The notes beneath the pieces are model-generated. The model did no database searches. It had not been told where the DNA came from and worked only from the letters and a program-made list of their open reading frames with translations. From assembly GCF_001625365.1 (NCBI RefSeq), contig NZ_LJJF01000001.1:1-64000 (forward strand): 64,000 nt of DNA. The letters run 5' to 3'. A program made the position numbers and the translations under genes. The DNA comes from Streptomyces sp. MJM8645. GTDB lineage: Bacteria; Actinomycetota; Actinomycetes; Streptomycetales; Streptomycetaceae. This document shows, piece after piece, positions 30,524 to 38,074 of the stretch (positions within the stretch are counted from its first letter, which is position 1; every line of letters begins with the position of its first letter).

Positions 30524-31270
30524 GTGATCGACCTCCACGGCAAGCGCGCCCTCGTCACCGGCGCCGCCTCCGGCATCGGCCGGGCCACCGCCGCGCTGCT
30601 GGCCGAACTCGGCGCGGCCGTCGTCCTCGCCGACCTCGACGCCGACCGCGGCGAGCAGGCCGCCAAGGAGACCGGCGGCACCTTCGTCCGCTGCGACGTC
30701 TCCCAACGCGCCGACTGCGAACGGGCCGTGCGCACCGCCGTCGACCTGCACGGCGGCGTCGACGTGCTGTTCAACAACGCCGGGATCATCCGCCGGTCCA
30801 CCGTCTGCGACATCACCGACGACGACTGGGACCTGGTGATGGCCGTCAACGTCCGCTCCGTCATGCTGCTCAGCGGGCTGGTCGTGCCGCTGATGGCCGC
30901 GAACGGCGGCGGCAGCATCATCAACACCGGCTCCGGCTGGGGCATCCGGGGCGGCGGCCGGGCCGTCTCCTACTGCGCCTCCAAGGGCGCCGTCGTCAAC
31001 ATGACCCGGGCCATGGCCATCGACCACGGCCCCGACAACATCCGCGTCAACTGCGTGTGCCCCGGCGACACCAACACCGGTATGCTCGCCGAGGAGGCCC
31101 GCCAGCTCGGCGAGAGCCCGGACGCCTTCTACGCCGACGCCGCCGACCGACCGCTCGGCCGCATCGGCCAGCCTCGGGACATCGCCCAGACGGTCGCCTT
31201 CCTCGCCAGTGACGCCTCCACGTTCGTCAGCGGCGCGATCATCGCCGTGGACGGCGCCGGGACCGCCTGA
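30524..31270 (+). CDS. Short-chain dehydrogenase/reductase
   Basis: 248 residues, a classical SDR: cofactor loop TGAASGIGR, NNAG at residue about 84, catalytic Ser in NTGSGWGIRG, and YCASKGA with the Tyr-Lys pair. Asp in VVLADLDADRG after strand 2 suggests NAD(H) rather than NADP(H). The C-terminal VSGAIIAVDGAGTA is typical. It follows the AcoX-like gene after 50 bp, which contain three short TGAGACCCC-like repeats, and GAGGAG precedes the start. It probably oxidises a polyol, sugar or hydroxy-acid intermediate. Confidence 0.92.
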   Translation: MIDLHGKRALVTGAASGIGRATAALLAELGAAVVLADLDADRGEQAAKETGGTFVRCDVSQRADCERAVRTAVDLHGGVDVLFNNAGIIRRSTVCDITDDDWDLVMAVNVRSVMLLSGLVVPLMAANGGGSIINTGSGWGIRGGGRAVSYCASKGAVVNMTRAMAIDHGPDNIRVNCVCPGDTNTGMLAEEARQLGESPDAFYADAADRPLGRIGQPRDIAQTVAFLASDASTFVSGAIIAVDGAGTA

Positions 31271-31319
31271 CCAGTCGCCCGGCCGGTACGCTACGGACCG
31301 AGGAAGAAGGGAAAGCCCG

Positions 31320-31973
31320 ATGGCGATCGAGCGGCGTCCGCTGCGCGAACAGGTGAAGGACGAACTCCTGGAGCGGCTGGGCCACGGCCGGTTCACCCCC
31401 GGCGAGTCGATCAACGAGGTCCACCTCGCGGAGGAACTGGGCGTCAGCCGCACCCCGTTGCGCGAGGCGCTGATCAGTCTGGAGCGCGAAGGCATCATCA
31501 CCAGCGAGCGCGGCAAGGGCTTTCGCTTCGCACCCACCGGCCGGCAGGAGTTCCTCGACCTCACGGCCATCCTGATCGCCCTGGAGTCGCTGGCGCTGCG
31601 GACCTCCGACCGCGCGCACCTCTCGGCCATCGCGCCCCGGCTGCTGGCGGAGGCCCGCGCCTTCTCCGCGCCCCAGGCCCCGCACGGCACCATAGAGCGC
31701 TACGACGACGCCTGGCACGCGCTGTTGCTCTCCGGCTGCTCCAACGCCCGGCTGCGCGAGCTGATCGACTCGCTCAAACTCACCCTCCACCGCTACGAGC
31801 GGGTGGTCGTCGGCGACCACGAGATCCTCGAACGCGCCGCCGAGGAGCACGAGCGGATCGCCCAGTGCCTCCTCGACGACGACATGGAGCAGGCCGTCGC
31901 CGCCCTGGAGGCGAACTGGACGAGCGGCATGGAACGGATCATGGAGCGCCTGCCGGCCCTCGGCGTCCGCTGA
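31320..31973 (+). CDS. GntR-family regulator (FCD subfamily)
   Basis: 217 residues. The N-terminal winged helix-turn-helix (residues about 6-75) reads REQVKDELLERLGHG, then LAEELGVSRTPLREALISL, a textbook GntR recognition region. The C-terminal all-helical FCD-like effector domain includes YDDAWHALLLSGCSN and EHERIAQCLLDDDMEQAV, whose Asp/His pattern often binds a metal and a carboxylic acid. As the last gene of the gcvPA arm it probably controls the divergent promoter at 26.2 kb through CTGTATACAG. AAGAAGGGAAAG precedes the start. Confidence 0.9.
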   Translation: MAIERRPLREQVKDELLERLGHGRFTPGESINEVHLAEELGVSRTPLREALISLEREGIITSERGKGFRFAPTGRQEFLDLTAILIALESLALRTSDRAHLSAIAPRLLAEARAFSAPQAPHGTIERYDDAWHALLLSGCSNARLRELIDSLKLTLHRYERVVVGDHEILERAAEEHERIAQCLLDDDMEQAVAALEANWTSGMERIMERLPALGVR

Positions 31974-31984
31974 CGCGCGCTCCC

Positions 31985-32023
31985 CCGCGGCCGGGACGTC
32001 ACTCCTCGTCGGACCGGCCGCGG
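31985..32023. terminator. Hairpin between convergent gntR-type and mgtC-like genes
   Basis: CCGCGGCCGG (31985-31994) pairs with CCGGCCGCGG (32014-32023); the 19-base loop includes the stop codon at 31999. Confidence 0.55.
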
Positions 32024-32736
32024 ACGCAGGTCAGCACTCCGGCCACGGCCGCGAGCTGCGCGGTGAGCCCGCCGGCGTCGCCCTGCCCCTGCACCGACAG
32101 GGCGACCTCGACGGGCTTCTCGGAGACCTCGCCGGGGAGCTCCCCGTCCGTGCCGGACAGCGTGCGCAGCTCGAAGACGGCGAATCCGGCCCGGGTGCAC
32201 TGGTCCAGCACGTCCCGCAGCACCCCCCTGCCCGGACGGTAGACGATGCGGTACGAGACCGCGGGCCGGTGCAGCGCGGGCAGGCGGTTGAGCAACGGCC
32301 TGATCGCGTAGGAGGCGAGGAAGTACGCCGCGACGGTCAGCGCCGCGAGCAGCGGCAGGCCCGCGGCCGCGGCGGAGCCCACCGCCGCGGTGAGCCAGAT
32401 CGTGGCCGCCGTCGTCAGCCCCTGCACCCAGCCCCGGTGCACGAAGATCACCCCGGCGCCGATGAAGCCCAGCCCCGACACGATCTGCGCGGCCATCCGC
32501 GACGGGTCCAGCACGACGCTGCCCTCGCGCATCACGTCGGCGAAGCCGTACTTGCTCACCAGGGTGAACAGCGCCGCGCCGCTGCCCACCGTCGTGTACG
32601 TCCGCAGCCCCGCGGACTTCTGGCGGATCTGCCGCTCGACCCCGATCAGGCCGGAGAGCAGGAAGGCGAACAGGAACTCCAGTACCTGGACCGACCCCTG
32701 ACCGGACGGCCCGGCCGCCCATTGAACCGCTGCCAT
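31999..32736 (-). CDS. MgtC/SapB-family membrane protein
   Basis: 245 residues from the ATG at 32736. The N-terminal half has four to five TM helices with MgtC signatures: LSGLIGVERQIRQKSAGLRTYT near residue 22 and IVSGLGFIGAGVIF near residue 85. The C-terminal cytoplasmic part (about residues 160-245) resembles an ACT-like domain. MgtC proteins are linked to survival at low magnesium and to control of membrane energetics. It lies downstream of the TetR-type receptor gene on the same strand, 113 bp apart, so co-transcription is possible but not shown. Confidence 0.88.
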   Translation of the reverse strand: MAAVQWAAGPSGQGSVQVLEFLFAFLLSGLIGVERQIRQKSAGLRTYTTVGSGAALFTLVSKYGFADVMREGSVVLDPSRMAAQIVSGLGFIGAGVIFVHRGWVQGLTTAATIWLTAAVGSAAAAGLPLLAALTVAAYFLASYAIRPLLNRLPALHRPAVSYRIVYRPGRGVLRDVLDQCTRAGFAVFELRTLSGTDGELPGEVSEKPVEVALSVQGQGDAGGLTAQLAAVAGVLTCVRGRSDEE

Positions 32737-32849
32737 AGCCCTGACGCCTCTTCTCCGCCGCACCGCCGGCCCCGGACGTGGTGATCCATGCTAGGGCCCG
32801 GTACCCGACGGCACGGCCTCCTCTCGGAAGGCGGGGGGTCGATTCCACG

Positions 32850-33509
32850 TCAATTCCCGCCGGCTCCCCACCCGTCGGCGCGCGCGGACGGCCTGGGCCG
32901 GACCGAGGCGAGCAGGGCGGCCGGGTCGGGGTTCTTCTGGAGCCCCGGCAGCAGCAGTTCCCACAGGTCGCACAGGCGCTCCTCGATGGTGCGCCGTCCG
33001 TCGATCGCGTCGGAGACGGTGTGCAGCCCGAAGAAGGCGCAGATCACGCCGTGCGCCGTGGTCGACGGGTCGACCCGGGCGGCGAGCTCGCCCTCGCTGC
33101 CCGCCCGTTCGAGCAGGACGCGGACGGTGTCGATCCACCCCACGAACGGCACCGGGAGGTCGGCGTCGATGGCCGCGCGCTCGGACCAGAGCCGGGCGCC
33201 GGCCCTGACCACGACGTCGTCGCGGAAGGCCCGCGCCACCGCGAAGCTCAGCCGGACGAGTTGCTCCAGCGCCGGCACCGGCGTGCGGGTGTGGCGCGCG
33301 ACGAGCTCCGGCCAGGTGGCGAAGTGCGCTTCGATCACGGCGCGGGCCAGGTTCTCCTTGCTGGTGTAGTGGAAGTAGATGGCCCCGCTCGTCCTGCCGG
33401 AAGCCGCGCTGATGTCGCTGATGCTGGTGCCCGCGTACCCGCGTTCGTCGAACAATCGCGCAGCTGATTCGAGGACTGACCTCCGTGTCGTCTCCGCCCG
33501 ATTCTGCAC
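32850..33509 (-). CDS. TetR-family gamma-butyrolactone receptor-like regulator (ArpA/ScbR type)
   Basis: 219 residues from the GTG at 33509; a GTG eight codons earlier is possible. The N-terminal TetR domain reads RRSVLESAARLFDERGYAGT, then ISDISAASGRTSGAIYFHYT and SKENLARAVIEAHF. The ligand domain has VVVRAGARLWSERAAIDADL and the WIDTVRVLLERA helix, which match ArpA, ScbR and FarA more closely than general TetR proteins. It is divergent from an AfsA-type synthase, the standard arrangement for butyrolactone signalling. It should repress its own gene, the synthase gene and target pathways until the signal binds. Confidence 0.87.
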   Translation of the reverse strand: MQNRAETTRRSVLESAARLFDERGYAGTSISDISAASGRTSGAIYFHYTSKENLARAVIEAHFATWPELVARHTRTPVPALEQLVRLSFAVARAFRDDVVVRAGARLWSERAAIDADLPVPFVGWIDTVRVLLERAGSEGELAARVDPSTTAHGVICAFFGLHTVSDAIDGRRTIEERLCDLWELLLPGLQKNPDPAALLASVRPRPSARADGWGAGGN

Positions 33510-33608
33510 GCGCCTCTGCCTTTTCAAGATCACCCCGGCTTTTCGCACGCACTGTAGTGATCCGCGGGCCGGAGCGCCAACTGACGACATGCGAAACCAA
33601 GGAGATTG

Positions 33609-33625
33609 ATATTTTCTGTAAATAT
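33609..33625. promoter_or_regulatory. AT-rich palindrome before the afsA-like gene
   Basis: ATATTT and AAATAT arms flank TCTGT in an unusually AT-rich spot. It lies between a good Shine-Dalgarno (AAGGAG at 33599-33604) and the likely start codons at 33624 or 33630. It could be part of an autoregulatory element bound by the receptor, or an RNA hairpin. Confidence 0.4.
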
Positions 33626-34583
33626 GAAGATGCTGGATTTCCTCCCCTCCTCGGCGGCCCGGCATCCTGCCCGACCGCTCAGCTGGTCCCGCACGGTCCC
33701 CCGCGAACTGGTCCACCGCGCCGCCGTGGCGGAGGTGCTGCTGACCGACGTCCGGGCCCGAGGCGGCGACCGCTTCGAGGCGGCGGCCCAGTGGCCCCGC
33801 TCCCACCCCACCTTCCCGCGCGGACGCGGAGAGCGGCACGACCCGCTGATCGCCGTGGAGACCGCCCGCCAGCTGGGCATCTACCTGCCGCTGCGCCACT
33901 ACGGGGTGCCGGCCGACACGCACCTGCTGATCACCGACGTGTCCTGCCGGGTCGACCCGGCGGCCGAGCCGCGCGGCGACGGCCCGGCGGCGGTCCTCTG
34001 CCGGGCCCAGGTGCACGGCCTGCGGACCTCGGCCGAAAACCACCGGCCCACCGGCATGCGGCTGCGGGTCGACTGCTCCGCGCGGGGAGTGGTGTTCGCC
34101 CGGATCGAGGGCGGCACGCGCTTCGTCGAACGGCCCGCCTACCCGGCCCTGCGCGGCACCGCGCTGGCCGGGGGTCCCGCGGACTCCGGCCCACCCCCCG
34201 ACCCCCCGTCACCGGCGGAGGTCGGCGTCGCCCTGCCCTCCGACGTGCTCGTGACGCGCGCGGGCGGCGGTTCGCGGGCGAGTGATGGTTCGCGGGCGGA
34301 CGACGCGCTCCTGATCTGCCCGGCCGACCCGGCACACCCGTTCTTCTTCGACCACTCGTCCGACCACATGCCCGGCATGGTGCTGCTGGAGGCGGCCCGG
34401 CAGGCCGCGGCGCTGCGGAGCGCGGGGCGGCTGTCGCACCCCGTCGACTACCGGATGAAGGCGGTGCGGTTCACCGAGTTCGCCCCCCTCCCGGAAGTCG
34501 ACATCACCGAGTACGAGCATTTGTGCGTTTTTCATATTCGTCAGAACGGTCATATCACCGCCGTGGGGTCGCTGGGCTATTGA
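33624..34583 (+). CDS. AfsA-type gamma-butyrolactone biosynthesis protein
   Basis: 319 residues from the ATG at 33624. The start is uncertain: TTG at 33606 and ATG at 33630 are also in frame, and the AAGGAG motif at 33599 is poorly spaced for all three. Two AfsA hotdog repeats are seen: SHPTFPRGRGERHDPLIAVE followed by RQLGIYLPLRHYGVP near residues 55-95, and HPFFFDHSSDHMPGMVLLEA near residue 240. AfsA condenses a beta-ketoacyl donor with dihydroxyacetone phosphate to begin A-factor-type signal synthesis. The divergent receptor gene, downstream phosphatase and DhaKL genes fit this role. Confidence 0.88.
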   Translation: MKMLDFLPSSAARHPARPLSWSRTVPRELVHRAAVAEVLLTDVRARGGDRFEAAAQWPRSHPTFPRGRGERHDPLIAVETARQLGIYLPLRHYGVPADTHLLITDVSCRVDPAAEPRGDGPAAVLCRAQVHGLRTSAENHRPTGMRLRVDCSARGVVFARIEGGTRFVERPAYPALRGTALAGGPADSGPPPDPPSPAEVGVALPSDVLVTRAGGGSRASDGSRADDALLICPADPAHPFFFDHSSDHMPGMVLLEAARQAAALRSAGRLSHPVDYRMKAVRFTEFAPLPEVDITEYEHLCVFHIRQNGHITAVGSLGY

Positions 34584-34626
34584 AGTAAAGACCCGGCAAA
34601 TCTAGGGCCGCCAAGTTTGACCGCGA

Positions 34627-34660
34627 AACATATCGATCGTAACGTTGCGATCGTTATGTT
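34627..34660. promoter_or_regulatory. 34-bp near-perfect palindrome
   Basis: Fifteen of seventeen base pairs match. The arms run AACATA, CGATCG and a shared AACGTT centre, then CGATCG and TATGTT. It lies in the 250-bp gap between the afsA-like stop (34583) and the HAD gene (34835), in an AT-rich setting. Size and symmetry suggest an operator for a dimeric or tetrameric regulator, perhaps the adjacent butyrolactone receptor. Confidence 0.6.
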
Positions 34661-34834
34661 CCGGGTCGTTTTCTCCGACCCGGACGCCGAGGCGCGTCGT
34701 TCCGCCGCACTCCAGATTCCGGCCCCGGACAGGTCGGCAAAAGCGGCCACGGCCCAGGTCATGGTCGGCCCCCCTCGTCCCGACGCGCACTCCGGCGAAT
34801 CCCACAGAGCCAATCCCACCTGAAGGGCGTAGGC

Positions 34835-35527
34835 ATGACCGTGGAGAGAATCAACGACTGGACCCCTGCAGCGGTCGTCTTCGACTGCGACGGCACGCTG
34901 ATGGACAGCGAGTCGCACTGGCACCAGGCCCGTGCGGAGGTGCTGCGAGGCTACGGACTCACGGCCGGACCGGAGTTCACGGCGCGCGCGGCCGGGTTGC
35001 ACTACTCGGACTGCGGGCGGCTGATGGCCGAGACCGCCGGCGACCCCTCGCTGGCACCGGAGCTGACCGACCGGCTCCTGGTGAGCTTCCGGGCGCTCGT
35101 CGACGCCGACCCGGTCCCGATGCCGGGCGCGGCCGAACTGGTCGGCCGGCTCAGCGGGTTCGTCCCGCTGGCGGTCGCCAGTAACTGCCCGCGCGACGTG
35201 ATCGAGGCCGGACTCGGCGGCGCCGGGCTGCTCGAACACTTCGAGCACATCGTGGTCCCGGCCGAGGGGATCGGGCCCAAGCCGGCGCCGGACGTCTACC
35301 TGACCGCCGCCCGGCTCTGCGGCGCCGAGCCCACCGACTGCCTCGCCGTGGAGGACACCTTCTGCGGCATCCGCTCGGCCGTCCTGGCGGGGCTGCGGGT
35401 GATCGGTGTCGGGCCGAACCCGTCGGCCGAGGCGCGGGAGGCGGTCGACCTGTGGGTCGCCACCCTGGGCGAGCCGGGACTGCTCGACTGGGTCCGGCGC
35501 CGGAGCGCTCTCGCCCTCACCAGCTGA
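34835..35527 (+). CDS. HAD-superfamily phosphatase
   Basis: 230 residues. HAD motif I is VFDCDGTLMDSE (nucleophile Asp and acid Asp), motif II is VASNC near residue 113, motif III is the Lys in GPKPAPD, and motif IV is the VEDTFCGIRS segment. The cap is the helical C1 type of beta-phosphoglucomutase-like phosphatases. GAAGGG precedes the start. Butyrolactone synthesis needs removal of the phosphate derived from DHAP, and this gene next to the AfsA homologue is a good candidate for that step. A sugar-phosphate phosphatase is the alternative. Confidence 0.88.
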   Translation: MTVERINDWTPAAVVFDCDGTLMDSESHWHQARAEVLRGYGLTAGPEFTARAAGLHYSDCGRLMAETAGDPSLAPELTDRLLVSFRALVDADPVPMPGAAELVGRLSGFVPLAVASNCPRDVIEAGLGGAGLLEHFEHIVVPAEGIGPKPAPDVYLTAARLCGAEPTDCLAVEDTFCGIRSAVLAGLRVIGVGPNPSAEAREAVDLWVATLGEPGLLDWVRRRSALALTS

Positions 35528-35617
35528 GCAGCCCCCGGCGGGGCGGCCCCTGACCGAACAACCCCCGGCCGAGCAGCGCCCGGCGGGGCGCAAGCCGGCT
35601 GGGGAGTCGGCTGGGCG

Positions 35618-35639
35618 CCGCCCGGCCGGGGCCGGGCGG
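35618..35639. terminator. Hairpin between HAD and DhaL genes
   Basis: CCGCCCGGC and GCCGGGCGG form a nine-bp stem with a CGGG loop, ending next to the DhaL stop. It separates convergent genes. Confidence 0.6.
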
Positions 35640-36452
35640 TCACGGTCCGGCGGGGGCCGGCTCGGGGCCGCACAGCGGATCGGGCCCGCCGAACGCGGTG
35701 TCGGTGGACACGGTGTCGGTGGACGCGGTGTCGGTCGGCACGGTGTCGGTCGGCACGGTGTCGGCGGACGCGGTGTCAGCAACGCCGTCACCGACCAGCA
35801 CGCCGTCCAGCGTCCGCGGCACCGCGTGCGCGGAGGCGAACAGCAGCGCGATGCCCACGGCCCCCGGGTCGGGCACTCCCGAGGCCCGTTCGCCGAGGTA
35901 GCTGGCCCGGCCGCGGCGGGCCCGCAGGGCCCTGGTCCGGCGGACGCCCGCCGCGGCCGCGGCGGCGGCCGCGGCGAGGCAGTCGTCCGGGCGGGCATCG
36001 GGAGTGCAGCCGCGCAGGGCCAGTGCGGCCGGGTGCAGGGCGTCGACGAGCGTCTTGTCACCCGGCCGCGCCTCCCCCACCCGCTGGACGGCCTCCAGGG
36101 CCGCCGTCGCTCCCCGGGCGAGGGCCGGGCCGGTCAGCGGGCCGGCGCCGACGGCCGCCGCCAGTTCCTGGAGCACCAGGCCGAACAGCGGCCCGCTCGT
36201 CCCGCCGACCTCGTCCAGGAACGCGCCCGCCGCCGCGCCCAGCGGTACCGCCGCGGCCTGGCGCCCCGGCGGCAGCCGGTCCAGCGCGGCCAGGGCGCAC
36301 CGCACGCCGGTGAGCAGGTTGACGCCGAAGTCGCCGTCCCCGGCGGCCTGGTCGAGCCGGGTGAGCTCCTCCTCGGTGACCGCGACGGTCTCGGCGAACC
36401 GTCGCATCCAGCCCGCCGTGAAGACGCCGTCGAAGGCCTTCGTGCCCGTCAT
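35640..36452 (-). CDS. dhaL: Dihydroxyacetone kinase subunit DhaL with repetitive tail
   Basis: 270 residues. The ADP/ATP-binding all-helical barrel shows LDQAAGDGDFGVNLLTG, the Mg-binding Asp cluster, near residue 35, GGTSGPLFG near residue 83 and DALHPAALAL. The standard domain ends near residue 220. It is followed by about 30 extra residues made of Thr-Asp-Thr-Val repeats, encoded by about six 15-base units. The start overlaps dhaK (ATGA). No DhaM phosphotransfer gene is nearby, so either a distant PTS protein or ATP serves as phosphoryl donor. Confidence 0.88.
   Translation of the reverse strand: MTGTKAFDGVFTAGWMRRFAETVAVTEEELTRLDQAAGDGDFGVNLLTGVRCALAALDRLPPGRQAAAVPLGAAAGAFLDEVGGTSGPLFGLVLQELAAAVGAGPLTGPALARGATAALEAVQRVGEARPGDKTLVDALHPAALALRGCTPDARPDDCLAAAAAAAAAGVRRTRALRARRGRASYLGERASGVPDPGAVGIALLFASAHAVPRTLDGVLVGDGVADTASADTVPTDTVPTDTASTDTVSTDTAFGGPDPLCGPEPAPAGP
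35698..35783. repeat. 15-bp tandem repeat in the 3' end of dhaL
   Basis: About six copies of a unit near GGACACGGTGTCGGT (plus strand), some with GGACGC or CGGCAC variants. They encode a Thr-Asp-Thr-Val-(Ser/Pro) tail on DhaL. Unit length is a multiple of three, so copy changes keep the frame. Confidence 0.8.
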
Positions 36453-37546
36453 CTCCTGACCTCCTGGTGACCGGGGGCCGGCGCCGATTGCGCGACCGGC
36501 CAGGCCGCCGTGTACGCGGGGGCGTCGAGCAGCGCGAGCGTCTGCTCGTCGGCGGCGAGCAGGGTGATCGAGAACCCCCGCATGTCGAGGGCGGTGACGT
36601 AGTCGCCGACCAGGCTGCGCGCCAGGCGGCGCCCGCCGGCGTCCAGGACGGCGGCCAGTTCATACAGGACCGCGTACAGCTCCAGGCCGGTGGTCGCGCC
36701 CAGCCCGTTGACCAGCGCGACCAGGGGGGCGCGGGCCGGGCGCAGCGCCTCCAGCAGGCGCAGCGCCATCCGGCCCACCAGGACGGCCAGTGGTTCGCAC
36801 TCCAGGGAGAGTTCGGCCCGTTCGCCGTGGATGCCGACGCCGAACTCGACCGTCCGGTCCGACACCTCGAAGGCCGGCCGGCCGGTGGCCGGGGAGGTGT
36901 GTGCGGCGCCGGCCACTGCGATGCTGCGGCAGCGCCCGGCCAACTCGGCTCCCAGCAGGGAGAGTTCCGCCAGTCCGAGCCCGAGGTCGGCGGCCGCTCC
37001 GAGGATTTTCTGCACCAGGACGGTGGCCGCCGTCCCGCGCCGGCCGGCGGCGACGGACTCGGACTCGGAGGCGAGGTCGTCGTCCACCAGGACCCTGGCG
37101 CACGGTATGCCCTGGCGGTGCAGCCGTTCGGCCGCGATGCCGAAGTTGATCCGGTCGCCGGTGTAGTTCTTCACGATGTGCAGGACGCCGTCCTCGCCGG
37201 CGACCGCGCGCGAGGCCTCGAAGATCTGCCGGTTGTGCGGTGAGGCGAAGATCCGACCCGGGCAGGCGGCGTCGAGCATGCCCCGGCCGACGAATCCGAC
37301 GTGCAGGGGCTCGTGCCCGGAGCCGCCGCCGGAGAGCAGTCCGACCCGGCGCCCGGGGGCCCGGTCACGGGCGCGGACGAATCCGAGGTCGGGGTCGTGG
37401 ACGACGAGCGATGGGTGGGCCCGGGCGAATCCGGCGAGTGCGCTCGCCACCAGGGCGTCCTGATCGGTTTCGAGGTAAGGGGCCACGTCCGGCTCCGCTC
37501 GGTAGGGCGGCCGCGCTGCGCGCGATCGCCGATCACGTTCACCCAT
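36449..37546 (-). CDS. dhaK: Dihydroxyacetone kinase subunit DhaK
   Basis: 365 residues from the ATG at 37546; a GTG at 37486 would remove a 20-residue N-terminus that has no counterpart in typical DhaK. Key features are VGLLSGGGSGHEPLHVGFVG near residue 70, HIVKNYTGDRINFG near residue 123, and His240 in GVGIHGERAE, the residue that covalently binds dihydroxyacetone. It supplies dihydroxyacetone phosphate together with DhaL. Placement beside the AfsA-type synthase, which consumes DHAP, is suggestive. Confidence 0.9.
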   Translation of the reverse strand: MGERDRRSRAARPPYRAEPDVAPYLETDQDALVASALAGFARAHPSLVVHDPDLGFVRARDRAPGRRVGLLSGGGSGHEPLHVGFVGRGMLDAACPGRIFASPHNRQIFEASRAVAGEDGVLHIVKNYTGDRINFGIAAERLHRQGIPCARVLVDDDLASESESVAAGRRGTAATVLVQKILGAAADLGLGLAELSLLGAELAGRCRSIAVAGAAHTSPATGRPAFEVSDRTVEFGVGIHGERAELSLECEPLAVLVGRMALRLLEALRPARAPLVALVNGLGATTGLELYAVLYELAAVLDAGGRRLARSLVGDYVTALDMRGFSITLLAADEQTLALLDAPAYTAAWPVAQSAPAPGHQEVRR

Positions 37547-37837
37547 GCTTGGGCAGGCGCCCGCGCGCGGCAACCCGCAGACGGAAGTGCGCGAGGGCCC
37601 GGGACGGCCGCCCGGCGGGCGGTTCGGGGCCTTCGGGGCGCCGGCGCTTCGAAGGGGCGCGGCACCCACTCGGGTGATGTCGCGCCCGCCGGTCCGGCGG
37701 GCCCGGGCCCCGGGTTTCCCCCCGCTTCCGCACGGTCTCCCGGTGTCCGGGCCGTAATCCGTTCCCGGAGTTCCGGTGGCGGCCGGATGGTATCCGGAGT
37801 TTTGACATTCTGCTTAAAGTCATACAGTCTTCTCGGC
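37547..37837. other. Intergenic region upstream of the leader peptide
   Basis: About 290 bp between divergent dhaK and the leader ORF. GC-rich on the left, AT-richer after 37780, where a promoter is predicted. No gene seen. Confidence 0.4.
37802..37828 (+). promoter_or_regulatory. Predicted promoter of the leader peptide/ABC operon
   Basis: TTGACA at 37802-37807 and TACAGT at 37823-37828, separated by 15 bp, in an AT-rich stretch. Transcription would start close to the leader ATG at 37838, giving a very short or absent 5' UTR. Confidence 0.5.
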
Positions 37838-37930
37838 ATGTCTGACCGTCACCCGATCGAGTGCGCCGCCATCGAGCTGGCGCTGATCGGCGTGGCCGCG
37901 CACTGCGTTTCCGACAATCTCTGTCGCTGA
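37838..37930 (+). CDS. Candidate 30-residue regulatory leader peptide
   Basis: A tiny ORF starting MSDRHPIECAAIELALIG and ending VSDNLCR, with cysteines at positions 9, 23 and 29. It begins about ten bases after a predicted -10 element and ends 145 bp before the binding-protein gene. Actinobacterial leader peptides ending in Cys-Arg precede several sulfur- or transport-related operons and are thought to sense cysteine supply through ribosome stalling. Here it would control the peptide-type ABC operon. Evidence is position, size and ending only. Confidence 0.5.
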   Translation: MSDRHPIECAAIELALIGVAAHCVSDNLCR

Positions 37931-38074
37931 ATCCGCCTGTCCCGACGCGTAGCGGTGATCGCCGCCCCGGGACGTCGCCCCTCCCTGCGGGCGCGGTGCC
38001 GCTCACTCTCCTCACGGCCTCACTGTCGCCCGCCTTCCTCCGTACACCATCGGTAGCGAAAGGCCCCCTTTCCG

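Noticed and set aside
34617..34823. Small ORF of 68 codons between the afsA-like and HAD genes
   Set aside because: It is read through the 34-bp palindrome, lacks a ribosome-binding site and has no recognisable domain.
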